The translations under genes and the position numbers were made by a program. 64,000 bases of DNA from Thiotrichales bacterium (GTDB lineage Bacteria > Pseudomonadota > Gammaproteobacteria > HK1). The DNA lies in assembly GCA_026709935.1 (NCBI GenBank), contig JAPOSC010000065.1:62001-126000 (forward strand), in the 5' to 3' direction. A model generated the notes under the pieces. That model worked only from the letters and a program-made list of their open reading frames with translations, searched no databases and was not told the DNA's origin. Position 1 is the stretch's first letter. Every line of letters starts with the position of its first letter. Shown piece after piece: positions 29,752-38,710 of this stretch.

Positions 29752-29841
29752 TACCCGGCCTGTTCGGCTTACCCTGCCGATTCGGCCCACCCGACCTGTT
29801 CGGCTCACCCGACCTGTTCGGCCCAACCAGCTTGTTCGACT
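29752..29841. repeat. 18-bp degenerate tandem repeat, 5 units
   Basis: tacccggcctgttcggct/taccctgccgattcggcc/cacccgacctgttcggct/cacccgacctgttcggcc/caaccagcttgttcgact. Confidence 0.85.
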
Positions 29842-29867
29842 TGATCACGCATTCCCCGACACCGGAG

Positions 29868-30725
29868 ATGACGATGAACGACGGAAGGTTCAACGGTACG
29901 GATCGCTACGTCGCCACCGGCGACCTCGCCATTGCGGTGAACGCGGCGGCGACGCTGGGGCGCCCGCTCCTCGTCAAGGGTGAGCCGGGGACCGGGAAGA
30001 CGATGCTGGCGATCGAGGTCGCACGCGCCCTCGACCGACCGCTCATCGAGTGGCACATCAAGTCCACCACCCGTGCGCAGCAGGGACTCTACGAGTACGA
30101 CGCGGTGGCCCGGTTGCGGGATTCGCAGCTCGGCGACGCCCGGGTCCACGACATCGCCAACTACATCGTGCGCGGCAAGCTCTGGGAGGCGTTCGCGTCG
30201 GACACGCAGCCGGTGCTGCTCATCGACGAGATCGACAAGGCGGACATCGAGTTTCCGAACGATCTGCTGCTGGAGCTGGACCGCATGGAGTTCTTCGTCT
30301 ACGAGACGAAGGAGACGGTGCGGGCGCGGACCCGTCCCGTGGTCATCATCACCAGCAACAACGAGAAGGAGCTGCCCGACGCCTTTCTCCGGCGCTGCTT
30401 CTTCCACTACATCCGGTTTCCCGACGCCGACACCATGCGCGAGATCGTCGATGTCCATCACCCGAAGCTGAAGAAGCATCTGCTGGAACGCGCGCTGGAG
30501 GTGTTCTTCGAGATGCGCGAGGTGCCGGGGCTGAAGAAGAAGCCGTCGACCTCGGAGCTGCTCGACTGGATCAAGCTGCTGGTGGCCGAGGACATCCCGC
30601 CCGAAGCGCTGCGCAGCGACGACCACAAGGCCATCCTCCCGCCGCTCTATGGCGCCCTGCTGAAGAACGAGCAGGACGTGCATCTGTTCGAGCAGCTTCT
30701 GTTCCTCGACCGGCGCCGGGGCTGA
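29868..30725 (+). CDS. MoxR-family AAA+ ATPase
   Basis: LLVKGEPGTGKTMLA Walker A; PVLLIDEIDKAD Walker B; upstream of VWA gene. Confidence 0.93.
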   Translation: MTMNDGRFNGTDRYVATGDLAIAVNAAATLGRPLLVKGEPGTGKTMLAIEVARALDRPLIEWHIKSTTRAQQGLYEYDAVARLRDSQLGDARVHDIANYIVRGKLWEAFASDTQPVLLIDEIDKADIEFPNDLLLELDRMEFFVYETKETVRARTRPVVIITSNNEKELPDAFLRRCFFHYIRFPDADTMREIVDVHHPKLKKHLLERALEVFFEMREVPGLKKKPSTSELLDWIKLLVAEDIPPEALRSDDHKAILPPLYGALLKNEQDVHLFEQLLFLDRRRG

Positions 30726-30756
30726 TGGGCGACGGCGACGACGCGGAGACGCAACG

Positions 30757-31935
30757 GTGCTGGTCGAGTTCTTCCTCAGACTCCGGGATGCAGGCATCCC
30801 GGTTTCGATCACCGAGTACCTGGCGCTCCTCGACGCTCTCGACCGCGATGTCTGCGGGCCGGACGTCGAAGACTTCTACCACCTGTCGCGCGCCGCCCTG
30901 GTCAAGGACGAGCGCCACTTCGATCGCTTCGACCTCGTGTTCGGTGCCCACTTCAAGGGCGTGGAGGCGCGGTTCGAGCGCGTAGCGGGCGAGGTTCCGC
31001 TCGAATGGCTGCGCAAGCTCGCCGAGAAGCATCTCACCGAGGAGGAGAAGGCGCGGGTGGAGTCGCTGGGCGGCTGGGAGAAGCTGATGGAGACGCTGCG
31101 CAAGCGCCTGGAAGCGCAACGCGGGCGACACCAGGGCGGCAGCAAGTGGATCGGCACCGCCGGCACCTCGCCGTTCGGCGCGTACGGCTACAACCCCGAG
31201 GGCGTGCGCATCGGCCAGGACGACTCACGCCACCGACACGCGGTCAAGGTCTGGGATCGACGCGAGTACCGCGACTTCGACGACACCGTCGAGCTCGGCA
31301 CCCGCAACCTGAAGGTGGCGCTGCGCCGCCTGCGGCAGTTCGCGCGCGAGGGGGCGGAGGACGAGCTGGACCTCGACGGCACCATCCGGTCCACCGCGCG
31401 CAACGCGGGGCTGCTGGATGTGCGAATGGTCCCGGAGCGGCGCAACGTCGTGAAGGTACTGCTCTTCCTCGATGTCGGCGGCTCGATGAACGATCACGTC
31501 CGCCGGTGCGAGGCGCTGTTCTCGGCCGCGCGGACCGAGTTCCGGCACCTGGAGCACTTCTACTTCCACAACTGCCTCTACGAGTCGGTATGGCGCGACA
31601 ACCGCCGCCGGCACGCCGAACGCATTCCGACCACCGAGGTGCTGCGCACCTACGGCACCGACCACAAGGTCATCTTCGTCGGCGACGCGACGATGAGTCC
31701 GTACGAGATCGCGTATCCGGGCGGCAGCGTCGAGCACTGGAACGAGGAACCCGGCGCGGTGTGGATGGGGCGGATGCTCGCGCGCTACCCGCACGCCGTC
31801 TGGCTCAACCCGGAGCCGGTACGGCGCTGGGAGACCACTCCTTCAATCGACATGCTGAACAAGCTCATGGACGGCAGGATGTACCCACTCACGGTAGCGG
31901 GGATCGACCGCGGGGTCCGGGAGCTTCAGCGCTGA
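30757..31935 (+). CDS. VWA domain-containing protein (CoxE-like)
   Basis: VKVLLFLDVGGSMNDHVRRCEALFSAA MIDAS-like; pairs with MoxR ATPase. Confidence 0.9.
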   Translation: MLVEFFLRLRDAGIPVSITEYLALLDALDRDVCGPDVEDFYHLSRAALVKDERHFDRFDLVFGAHFKGVEARFERVAGEVPLEWLRKLAEKHLTEEEKARVESLGGWEKLMETLRKRLEAQRGRHQGGSKWIGTAGTSPFGAYGYNPEGVRIGQDDSRHRHAVKVWDRREYRDFDDTVELGTRNLKVALRRLRQFAREGAEDELDLDGTIRSTARNAGLLDVRMVPERRNVVKVLLFLDVGGSMNDHVRRCEALFSAARTEFRHLEHFYFHNCLYESVWRDNRRRHAERIPTTEVLRTYGTDHKVIFVGDATMSPYEIAYPGGSVEHWNEEPGAVWMGRMLARYPHAVWLNPEPVRRWETTPSIDMLNKLMDGRMYPLTVAGIDRGVRELQR

Positions 31936-31998
31936 TTCGACCGCCTCGATGCGGCAGCGGCCAAAGGTTGCCTCAGCTTCAGCCGAGGACAGTCGAGA

Positions 31999-33672
31999 TC
32001 AGAACAACCCCTCGATCCGGCCTGCCGCGTTGATGTGTATGCCCTCGGCGGCGGGCTTCTTCGGCAGACCGGGCATCGTCATCATGTCGCCGCAGATCGC
32101 GACCACGAACTCCGCGCCGGCCGACAGTCGCAGTTCGCGGACAGGCACCTCGTGTCCCTCGGGGGCGCCCTTGCGCGACGCATCGGTCGAGAAGCTGTAC
32201 TGGGTCTTCGCCATGCACACCGGGAAGTGGCCATACCCGCCGTCCTGAAGCGCCCGGAACCGGTTGCGCACCGCCGCCGAGGCGGTGATGCCGGAAGCGC
32301 CATAGATCCGCTTCGCCACCGTCTCGACCTTGTCCCACAGCGGCATCTCGTCGGGATACAGGGGCTTGAACGCGCCCTCCCCCGCTTCGACCATCTCCAC
32401 CACGTGGCGCGCGAGCGCCTCCGTGCCGGCGCCGCCGTTCGCCCAGTGAGCGCAGACGATGGCCCGCGCGCCCTGCTGGCTCGCGACATCCACCACCGCC
32501 TGGAGTTCGGCTTCGGTGTCGGCCGAGAACTGGTTGACCGCGACCACGACCGGGACGCCGAACTGCTTGAGGTTCGCAAGATGCCGGGCGAGGTTCGAGC
32601 ACCCCGCCTTCACCGCGTCGACGTTCTCGTGCGCGAGATCCGCGAGCGCCACCCCGCCGTGCATCTTCAGCGCCCGCAGCGTCGCCACCAGCACCACCGC
32701 GTCGGGGGCGATGCCCGCCTTGCGACACTTGATGTCGAAGAACTTCTCGGCCCCGAGGTCCGCCCCGAACCCGGCTTCGGTGACCACGTAGTCCGCGAGC
32801 TTGAGCGACGCGCGGGTCGCGATGACCGAGTTGCACCCGTGGGCGATGTTCGCGAACGGACCCCCGTGGATGATGGCGGGGTTGTTCTCCAGGGTCTGCA
32901 CCAGATTGGGGGCGAGTGCGTCCTTGAGCAGCACCGTCATCGCGCCGTCGGCCTTCAGATCGCGCGCCGTCACGGGCTCGCGCGAGCGCGTCTGCCCGAC
33001 TACGATGTTGCCGAGGCGGCGTTGCAGATCGCTGAGGTCGGAGGCGAGACAGAAGATGGCCATCACCTCGGAGGCGACGGTGATGTCGAAGCCGTCGCTA
33101 CGCGGGAAGCCATTGCCGATGCCGCCGAGCGAACACACGATCTCGCGCAGCGCCCGGTCGTTCATGTCGACGACCCGCCTCCAGGAAATCCGCCGGGCGT
33201 CCAGGCCAAGGGCGTTCCCCTGGTGGATGTGGTTGTCGACCAACGCGGCGAGCAGGTTGTTCGCGGCGCCGATGGCGTGGAAATCGCCCGTGAAGTGCAG
33301 GTTGATGTCCTCCATCGGCACCACCTGCGCGTAGCCGCCGCCGGCAGCGCCGCCCTTCACCCCGAAGCAGGGTCCGAGACTCGGCTCACGCAGGCAGACC
33401 AGCGTCTCTCGGCCGATGCGGTTCAGGCCGTCGGCGAGCCCCACCGAGGTGGTGGTCTTGCCTTCGCCGGCCGGGGTTGGCGTGATCGCGGTGACCAGCA
33501 CCAGCTTCCCGTCCTTCTTCTCCGAGAGCGAGTCGATGTAGCCGAGATCGATTTTCGCCTTCGTGTGCCCATAGGGCAGCAACGCCTCCGGAGGAATTCC
33601 CAGCCGGCCTCCGATGTCCGCGATCGGTTTCTGCGTCGCTTCCCGGGCAATCTCGATGTCGCTCTTGGCCAA
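31999..33672 (-). CDS. fhs: Formate-tetrahydrofolate ligase (TTG start proposed)
   Basis: [46 protein letters not shown]; 557 aa from TTG. Confidence 0.95.
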   Translation of the reverse strand: MAKSDIEIAREATQKPIADIGGRLGIPPEALLPYGHTKAKIDLGYIDSLSEKKDGKLVLVTAITPTPAGEGKTTTSVGLADGLNRIGRETLVCLREPSLGPCFGVKGGAAGGGYAQVVPMEDINLHFTGDFHAIGAANNLLAALVDNHIHQGNALGLDARRISWRRVVDMNDRALREIVCSLGGIGNGFPRSDGFDITVASEVMAIFCLASDLSDLQRRLGNIVVGQTRSREPVTARDLKADGAMTVLLKDALAPNLVQTLENNPAIIHGGPFANIAHGCNSVIATRASLKLADYVVTEAGFGADLGAEKFFDIKCRKAGIAPDAVVLVATLRALKMHGGVALADLAHENVDAVKAGCSNLARHLANLKQFGVPVVVAVNQFSADTEAELQAVVDVASQQGARAIVCAHWANGGAGTEALARHVVEMVEAGEGAFKPLYPDEMPLWDKVETVAKRIYGASGITASAAVRNRFRALQDGGYGHFPVCMAKTQYSFSTDASRKGAPEGHEVPVRELRLSAGAEFVVAICGDMMTMPGLPKKPAAEGIHINAAGRIEGLF

Positions 33673-33769
33673 CGCCTCGTCCTCCGGATTTGTTCCTGGA
33701 TGGGTGAAAGAACTGCGGTTTGCGCGCGAACTCTGGCTCCGCTTCGTCCGCGCGGACCGCAGCGGCGGA

Positions 33770-33856
33770 TAGTGTCTCACTTTGAAATTTCGCCCGGGGT
33801 CTCCCGTCTGTATACGCAGGATTTGTCCAGAGTTCAGGAATCGGAGTGAGACACTA
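33770..33856. mobile_element. Candidate 87-bp MITE-like element (12-bp terminal inverted repeats) in fhs upstream region
   Basis: tagtgtctcact (33770-33781) / agtgagacacta (33845-33856); possible TA target duplication. Confidence 0.45.
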
Positions 33857-34094
33857 CCCGGCGGCGAGAGCATACCGGAATCCATGGGATACTCGAGGAT
33901 ACTCGCCGAACCCGATTCCTGGTGGCGCTCCGGAAGGCCGGTTCACGGTGCGGCGCCGGCGGGAGTTCGGCCTCCATAGCGTCCGTTCGGGGCCGTTTCG
34001 AGCGTGGGTTCCGGGTCCGGTGGCGATCGCTGTCGACCACCAAGCAGTTCCTAACTCACATCAGATAATCGACATATCCAATTGATATATATAT

Positions 34095-34484
34095 ATGAAT
34101 ATTATTCTTCAGAAAACAGGTGAAATCGTTGCCCGATGGTTCGGTCCGGGACGCGAGGCGCATCGGCTCGACCGGGACGCGGCCACGATCATCGAGACCG
34201 CGATGGCTACCGCATCGAGCTCGAAGATCCGCGCGACGGCGCTCCGGGTCCGGGACGACCTCGAGACCGCCCATGCCCGGGGCGGAGAGGATCCTTCGCG
34301 TTACGGCCCGATCATCGTCCACTTCAAGACCCAGCATCGCGAGGCCCGGCGACGACACGACGACACCGCTCTGACCGCGCTGACCCTCATCATCATCTAC
34401 CTGCGCGCGGAGACCATCGGCGTGACCACCGAGCCCGCGCGCACGCGCATCGACGACTTCATCTCCGAATGGACGCAGGTCTGA
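34095..34484 (+). CDS. Hypothetical protein
   Basis: 129-aa ORF MNIILQKTGEIVARWFGPGREAHRLDRD...; follows AT-rich tract at about 34055-34115. Confidence 0.5.
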   Translation: MNIILQKTGEIVARWFGPGREAHRLDRDAATIIETAMATASSSKIRATALRVRDDLETAHARGGEDPSRYGPIIVHFKTQHREARRRHDDTALTALTLIIIYLRAETIGVTTEPARTRIDDFISEWTQV

Positions 34485-34611
34485 ACCGCTGTCACCCCCG
34501 CCATCGACTCCCGCCGTTTCCGCCAACGGCCGTTCACCCCCTTGTTGTCACAGAGCGTTCCCCCGAATGCTTCCGGGTACACTGACGAAGCGAAAGAGGG
34601 AGGCAGCGACA

Positions 34612-36093
34612 ATGAGGACGCGCACAGCCGACAAAGACGGCAGTCAGGGTGAAGAGAGGGGGCAGCGAGCGGCTCTGTTCCCGGCGCTCTCGGAGGGCTC
34701 GAAGGAAAAGCGGGCGGTGTCGATCCTCCTCGCCTGCATGGAACAGGTACCGGAACTGGCGAGGAGCTTGCTCCAGGCACAGGGTGCCCCACTCGGGAAA
34801 AAGAGCCGACTGAGCGCGTGGACCGAGATCGGACCGACCGGCAAGAAGGGGACCAACCGACCGGATGGCCGAATCGAAGTCGAAAGCACACGCGGACAGA
34901 AATGGGTGGCACTGCTGGAGGCAAAAATCGGCAAGGCAAGCCTCGACAGCGAGCAAATCGAATCGTACCTCGCAGAAACCCGCGGGAGCGGGATCGACGC
35001 TCTGATCACCATCTCGAACGACTTCGCGGTACTTGCGAATCACCATCCGACCTACCGCGGGAAGACGCCGAAGGGCGTCACCCTCCTGCACTGGTCCTGG
35101 AGATCAATCCTGACGAATTGCCGACTTCTGACCGATGGCGGTGAGATCGAGGATCGAGATCACCGCTGGGTCATCGAGCATCTGGTGCGCTTCCTCGGTC
35201 ACCCGAGCACTGGTGTGACCCGGTTCGACCGGATGCCTGCAAGCTGGAAGGAGATAACCGAGGCCATTTCCGCCGGAGCCGGGATCAAGAAAGGCAGCGA
35301 AGCGGCCCTTGAGGTCGCCGCAGCGTGGATTCAGGAAACCCGGGATCTCGGCTTGCAACTCACCGAGCTGTTGCATCAGCCCGTACCGGTGAAGCTCAAC
35401 CGGACGGAACGCGACGATCCGGCGGTATTCATCAGCCGCGTGCTCGATGGACTCTGCAAAGAGCAGGGACTGGAAGTCGAATATCTGATCCCGGACGGTG
35501 TATCGAGTCTGAAAGTGTACGCGGACCTTCGGGGCAAGACGCTGACGAGCAGCATGACAATCGGCGCCCCCGAAGACCGCAAGACGGCGAAGGCGCGCGT
35601 GAACTGGCTACTGCGGCAACTCGCCAAGACGCGCGACGATGGCATTTACCTCAAGGCGGCGTACGGGCGACGAGAGGATCTTCAGGCAACCCTTGCCAGA
35701 GTGCGCGAAGACCCGGGCGTCCTGAGCAAGGACGATCCGAAGATTTGCCCGAGGCGATTCGAGGTAAAGCTGATCAGCGATCTGGGCCGAAGAATGGAGG
35801 GACCCAAGACCATCGTGCAAGCGCTCGAGACGCATGTCCCGGAGTTTTACACCCAGGTGGGCCAGTATTTGAGGCCATGGGTACCGAGCGCACCAAGAGT
35901 CGCAGCACAGAAGGACAAGGAGACAACGCACGATGGAGAGTCTGAGATAGCCGCCACCGAATCCGGAGGAGCGAGCACGGAAGATCCTGGAGCGGACGAG
36001 TACCAGCCTCATCCTGGTGGCACTGGGGACAGCACCTCTCGGAACGGCGCCCCGAATGTCGGACGCATGGTGCCAGGCGATCACGTCGCTTGA
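34612..36093 (+). CDS. Orphan protein with PD-(D/E)XK (RecB-type) nuclease motifs (start could be 34567)
   Basis: NRPDGRIEVESTRGQKWVALLEAKIGKASLDSEQIESYL: D ... ExK ... QxxxY motif spacing. Confidence 0.7.
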   Translation: MRTRTADKDGSQGEERGQRAALFPALSEGSKEKRAVSILLACMEQVPELARSLLQAQGAPLGKKSRLSAWTEIGPTGKKGTNRPDGRIEVESTRGQKWVALLEAKIGKASLDSEQIESYLAETRGSGIDALITISNDFAVLANHHPTYRGKTPKGVTLLHWSWRSILTNCRLLTDGGEIEDRDHRWVIEHLVRFLGHPSTGVTRFDRMPASWKEITEAISAGAGIKKGSEAALEVAAAWIQETRDLGLQLTELLHQPVPVKLNRTERDDPAVFISRVLDGLCKEQGLEVEYLIPDGVSSLKVYADLRGKTLTSSMTIGAPEDRKTAKARVNWLLRQLAKTRDDGIYLKAAYGRREDLQATLARVREDPGVLSKDDPKICPRRFEVKLISDLGRRMEGPKTIVQALETHVPEFYTQVGQYLRPWVPSAPRVAAQKDKETTHDGESEIAATESGGASTEDPGADEYQPHPGGTGDSTSRNGAPNVGRMVPGDHVA

Positions 36094-36310
36094 GCTGGGG
36101 ATTCCGAGTGTCTTCACAGCCGAATACCTCCTGCGGTGCTGGATCGTGGAGAAACACCATGCCTGAGGTATCGACTGTCGGACGCCGAGCAAGATAAGTC
36201 TGAAATCTACACAGCAGCCGCTTCAACAAGGCGTCATCAGCACTATCGCCCGGATGCGATGGAGAGCGGCATCCCAAGCTTGGAAGAATACGACTGAAAC
36301 GGAACGTCTC

Positions 36311-36946
36311 TCAGGGTGCTGTGTTTCCGCTCGGGGGAACGTATGTCACGGGTACCAACGAATGTTCACGCGGATTGCTCAACGCGGATCGTGCTAATAC
36401 AGGAACATTGGTACCCCCGGATCTCCGCGCCGATGGGGTCAGAAGCGCGTGCAAACCGATGGAAACAGCTTCATCGCCCAACTGGTTGCAGAACGTGTAG
36501 TTGTTGTTATGGGTCAAGTCAGATCACACTGCTGCCATTGGGCGTAGATCCTTCACATCACCCCGAAAATCACAGCTAAACCGCGAGTACCACCCGGTTC
36601 GAGGGCCACTCGATCTGCCCGCGAAAGTTGCGGAAAACCAGTACTGAATCTCTGCCTTGGCAGTGTCGGCCTCAAGCGAGAAATAGCCTACCGGGAACGA
36701 GTCATCGGAAAACTGTGAGCCGGAAAAATCGATTTTCGACAGTCTCGGCTTCGGCGTGAACAGATCATCAATGAGGTTCTCGAGCGAATCGGACATTCCG
36801 CGTGATTCAAGGAACGCTTTCATCTCCGTGACCTGGCTCGGATCCAGACCCTGATCACGCAGAAAGTCATCGTCACGTCGCCAGCGTTGGAACCGAACCA
36901 CCGTCTGCCGAACATTCCGAGTGGGAAGGGATTCCAGCACGTTCAA
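36311..36946 (-). pseudogene. RES-domain toxin interrupted by in-frame TGA at 36524-36526
   Basis: FSGSQFSDDSFPVGYFSLEADTAKAEIQYWF...GDVKDLRPMAAV*SDLTHNNNYTFCNQLGDEAVSIGLHALLTPSARRSGGTNVPVL; both halves are in the same frame. Confidence 0.72.
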
Positions 36947-37329
36947 CGTCCGGCTGCCGCATCGACATACTCCCGGACAAGAAGCAGATGCTCCATTGAC
37001 CCCTCCAGGATCAGGTCCGTCGGTGAACGTTCATTCAACAGCGTATGGGGCTCACGAAGCCATTCGTTTTCCACAGACTCATCTCGGAACAGTGCCGACA
37101 GTGTCTTGCGGATTTGGTAGAGATAGACAATTCGATCCTTGGCGTCGCGTCCCTTGAGTGGGACCCACCCGGTCAGCACCGCGCTTGCGTAGGACTCGTC
37201 ACCAGGATCCAAGCCGAGCAATACGATCGCTTGCGTGGCCTCCAATTGCCAGGATTCAAGCAGGTTGTTCAGGAACCGGATCAGGCCCACCACGCGGGGG
37301 CGATCATCATTGATCCTGTCGGCCGACAT
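36943..37329 (-). CDS. MbcA/ParS/Xre-type antitoxin (DUF2384 C-terminal set-binding domain)
   Basis: NEWLREPHTLLNERSPTDLILEGSMEHLLLVREYVDAAAGR; 4-nt overlap with RES gene. Confidence 0.78.
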   Translation of the reverse strand: MSADRINDDRPRVVGLIRFLNNLLESWQLEATQAIVLLGLDPGDESYASAVLTGWVPLKGRDAKDRIVYLYQIRKTLSALFRDESVENEWLREPHTLLNERSPTDLILEGSMEHLLLVREYVDAAAGR

Positions 37330-37376
37330 CGATTATCTCCCGTACCGACAAACGAACTGTCGCCTTCAGGTGCAGC

Positions 37377-37592
37377 TCAGCGATCGACCTTCGACAGCAC
37401 CTGGGAGGGGGCGTCGCCGCGGCGGTAGTAGCCGGGGCTGTGCTGCATTGCTTCGAAGGCGTCGTCGCGGGCCTCGCGGGATTCGTACCACCGGAACGCT
37501 TCGAAATGCGGTCCCAGCAGGTGGGTCGCCGACAACGTGTCTCCGGGGGGAAGGGTGATGCGGATTCCGTGTTTCGAGGATGTCTGTTTCAT
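37377..37592 (-). CDS. Hypothetical protein, 71 aa
   Basis: MKQTSSKHGIRITLPPGDTLSATHLLGPHFEAFRWYESREARDDAFEAM; plausible composition. Confidence 0.5.
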   Translation of the reverse strand: MKQTSSKHGIRITLPPGDTLSATHLLGPHFEAFRWYESREARDDAFEAMQHSPGYYRRGDAPSQVLSKVDR

Positions 37593-37610
37593 GATCGACC
37601 GCTCGATGTC

Positions 37611-37690
37611 TGTTCGGCCTGGTTCAGCCTGGCCCAGCCGAGTTTGGCCTGGCTTGGCCTGGTTCGACTTGGTTCGGTCTGGCTCGTGAA
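37611..37690. repeat. 10-bp degenerate tandem array, 8 units
   Basis: tgttcggcct ggttcagcct ggcccagccg agtttggcct ggcttggcct ggttcgactt ggttcggtct ggctcgtgaa. Confidence 0.85.
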
Positions 37691-37716
37691 GGTTTCCGGC
37701 GCCGTGCGTGAGCTGT

Positions 37717-38004
37717 TCACACGCCCTCGACCACGACCATGCGGGTGGTGGTGGACGCCTCGCGCAGGGCCCGGGCCGGGGCGTAGAGGTCGGAATCGTG
37801 CCATGCCTTCGCCCGCGCCGCGTCGTCGAATTCGATGATCACGAGCCGCTTCGGGTGCCATCCACCCTCCCGGCCCTCGATGGCCCCGCCCCGCACCACG
37901 TAGCGACCTCCGAACGCCTCGATCGTCGGGGGGACGAGTCTGCGGTACTCCTCGAATGTCTCGGAGTCGCTGACCTCGATTTCAGCGATGACGTATGCGC
38001 TCAT
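37717..38004 (-). CDS. DUF1330 domain protein
   Basis: MSAYVIAEIEVSDSETFEEYRRLVPPTIEAFGGRYVVRGGAIEGREGGWHPKRLVIIEFDD. Confidence 0.9.
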   Translation of the reverse strand: MSAYVIAEIEVSDSETFEEYRRLVPPTIEAFGGRYVVRGGAIEGREGGWHPKRLVIIEFDDAARAKAWHDSDLYAPARALREASTTTRMVVVEGV

Positions 38005-38630
38005 GCCGCACTCTCCCCGTTTCGCGCTCCGGCGTCATGGATGCGGAAGTGTGCTTCCGTCGGCCGCCCCGCTTTCCCGTTGATGGGCAGGATGTCCTGA
38101 GGACAGGCGGAGAACGCCACCACCGCGTCGAGCTGCGCTTCGAGCGTGATGGAGTCGCCGGGCCGAGTGACGGGTGGGTCGAACGAGAGCGCCCCTCCAC
38201 TCTGCCAGGGGATGTTCATGAACAGATTGAGGGGGCTCGGCGTTTCCGGCGGTGTGAGCCCCAGGCCGTGCATGGCGGCCCACAGGTTGTCGGTGCAGTT
38301 GTCGTGGTACTCGGTGCAGCCGAGCAGACCGTAGCGATAATTGTCGCAGGCGGCCATGAGGGTGTCGTGGATACCGGGGGAGGTGTCTTCCACGATTTTC
38401 AGGATCGGGCGACGGCGCGTCGTGTACAGGTAGTCGCCGACTGTCGGCATGATCTTGACGAGCGTTGCCCGGGTGTGCTCCATCGACATGAATTCCCGCA
38501 GGTCGTGGCGCACGAACGCCCAGGTATCGACGACCTGCTCGCCGTGGGTGTTGACGACGGTCACGTACTGCCCCCTTTGCACGAAAGCAGCGGCTCCCCG
38601 GCGCGCCGGTATGGTTCCAATCTCTTCCAT
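38001..38630 (-). CDS. DUF1989 (urea carboxylase-associated) family protein
   Basis: FVQRGQYVTVVNTHGEQVVDTWAFV...RPILKIVEDTSPGIHDTLMAACDNYRYGLLG...HDNCTDNL; ALSFDPPVTRPGDSITL. Confidence 0.88.
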   Translation of the reverse strand: MEEIGTIPARRGAAAFVQRGQYVTVVNTHGEQVVDTWAFVRHDLREFMSMEHTRATLVKIMPTVGDYLYTTRRRPILKIVEDTSPGIHDTLMAACDNYRYGLLGCTEYHDNCTDNLWAAMHGLGLTPPETPSPLNLFMNIPWQSGGALSFDPPVTRPGDSITLEAQLDAVVAFSACPQDILPINGKAGRPTEAHFRIHDAGARNGESAA

Positions 38631-38710
38631 CGGGAACTCCCCCTTTCGCGGCCACCCGACCGCACCTCTGTTACCCGCAGGATTCTCCTACAGCCCGCGG
38701 CAACGGTCGA

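Noticed and set aside
29685-29867. N-terminal extension of MoxR ATPase with PDLFG repeats
   Set aside because: Encoded by the 18-bp intergenic array; the conserved AAA+ protein begins near 29868.
36524-36526. Selenocysteine codon in the RES toxin
   Set aside because: RES toxins are not known selenoproteins, no SECIS-like hairpin recognized immediately downstream, and neighboring decay suggests a nonsense mutation.
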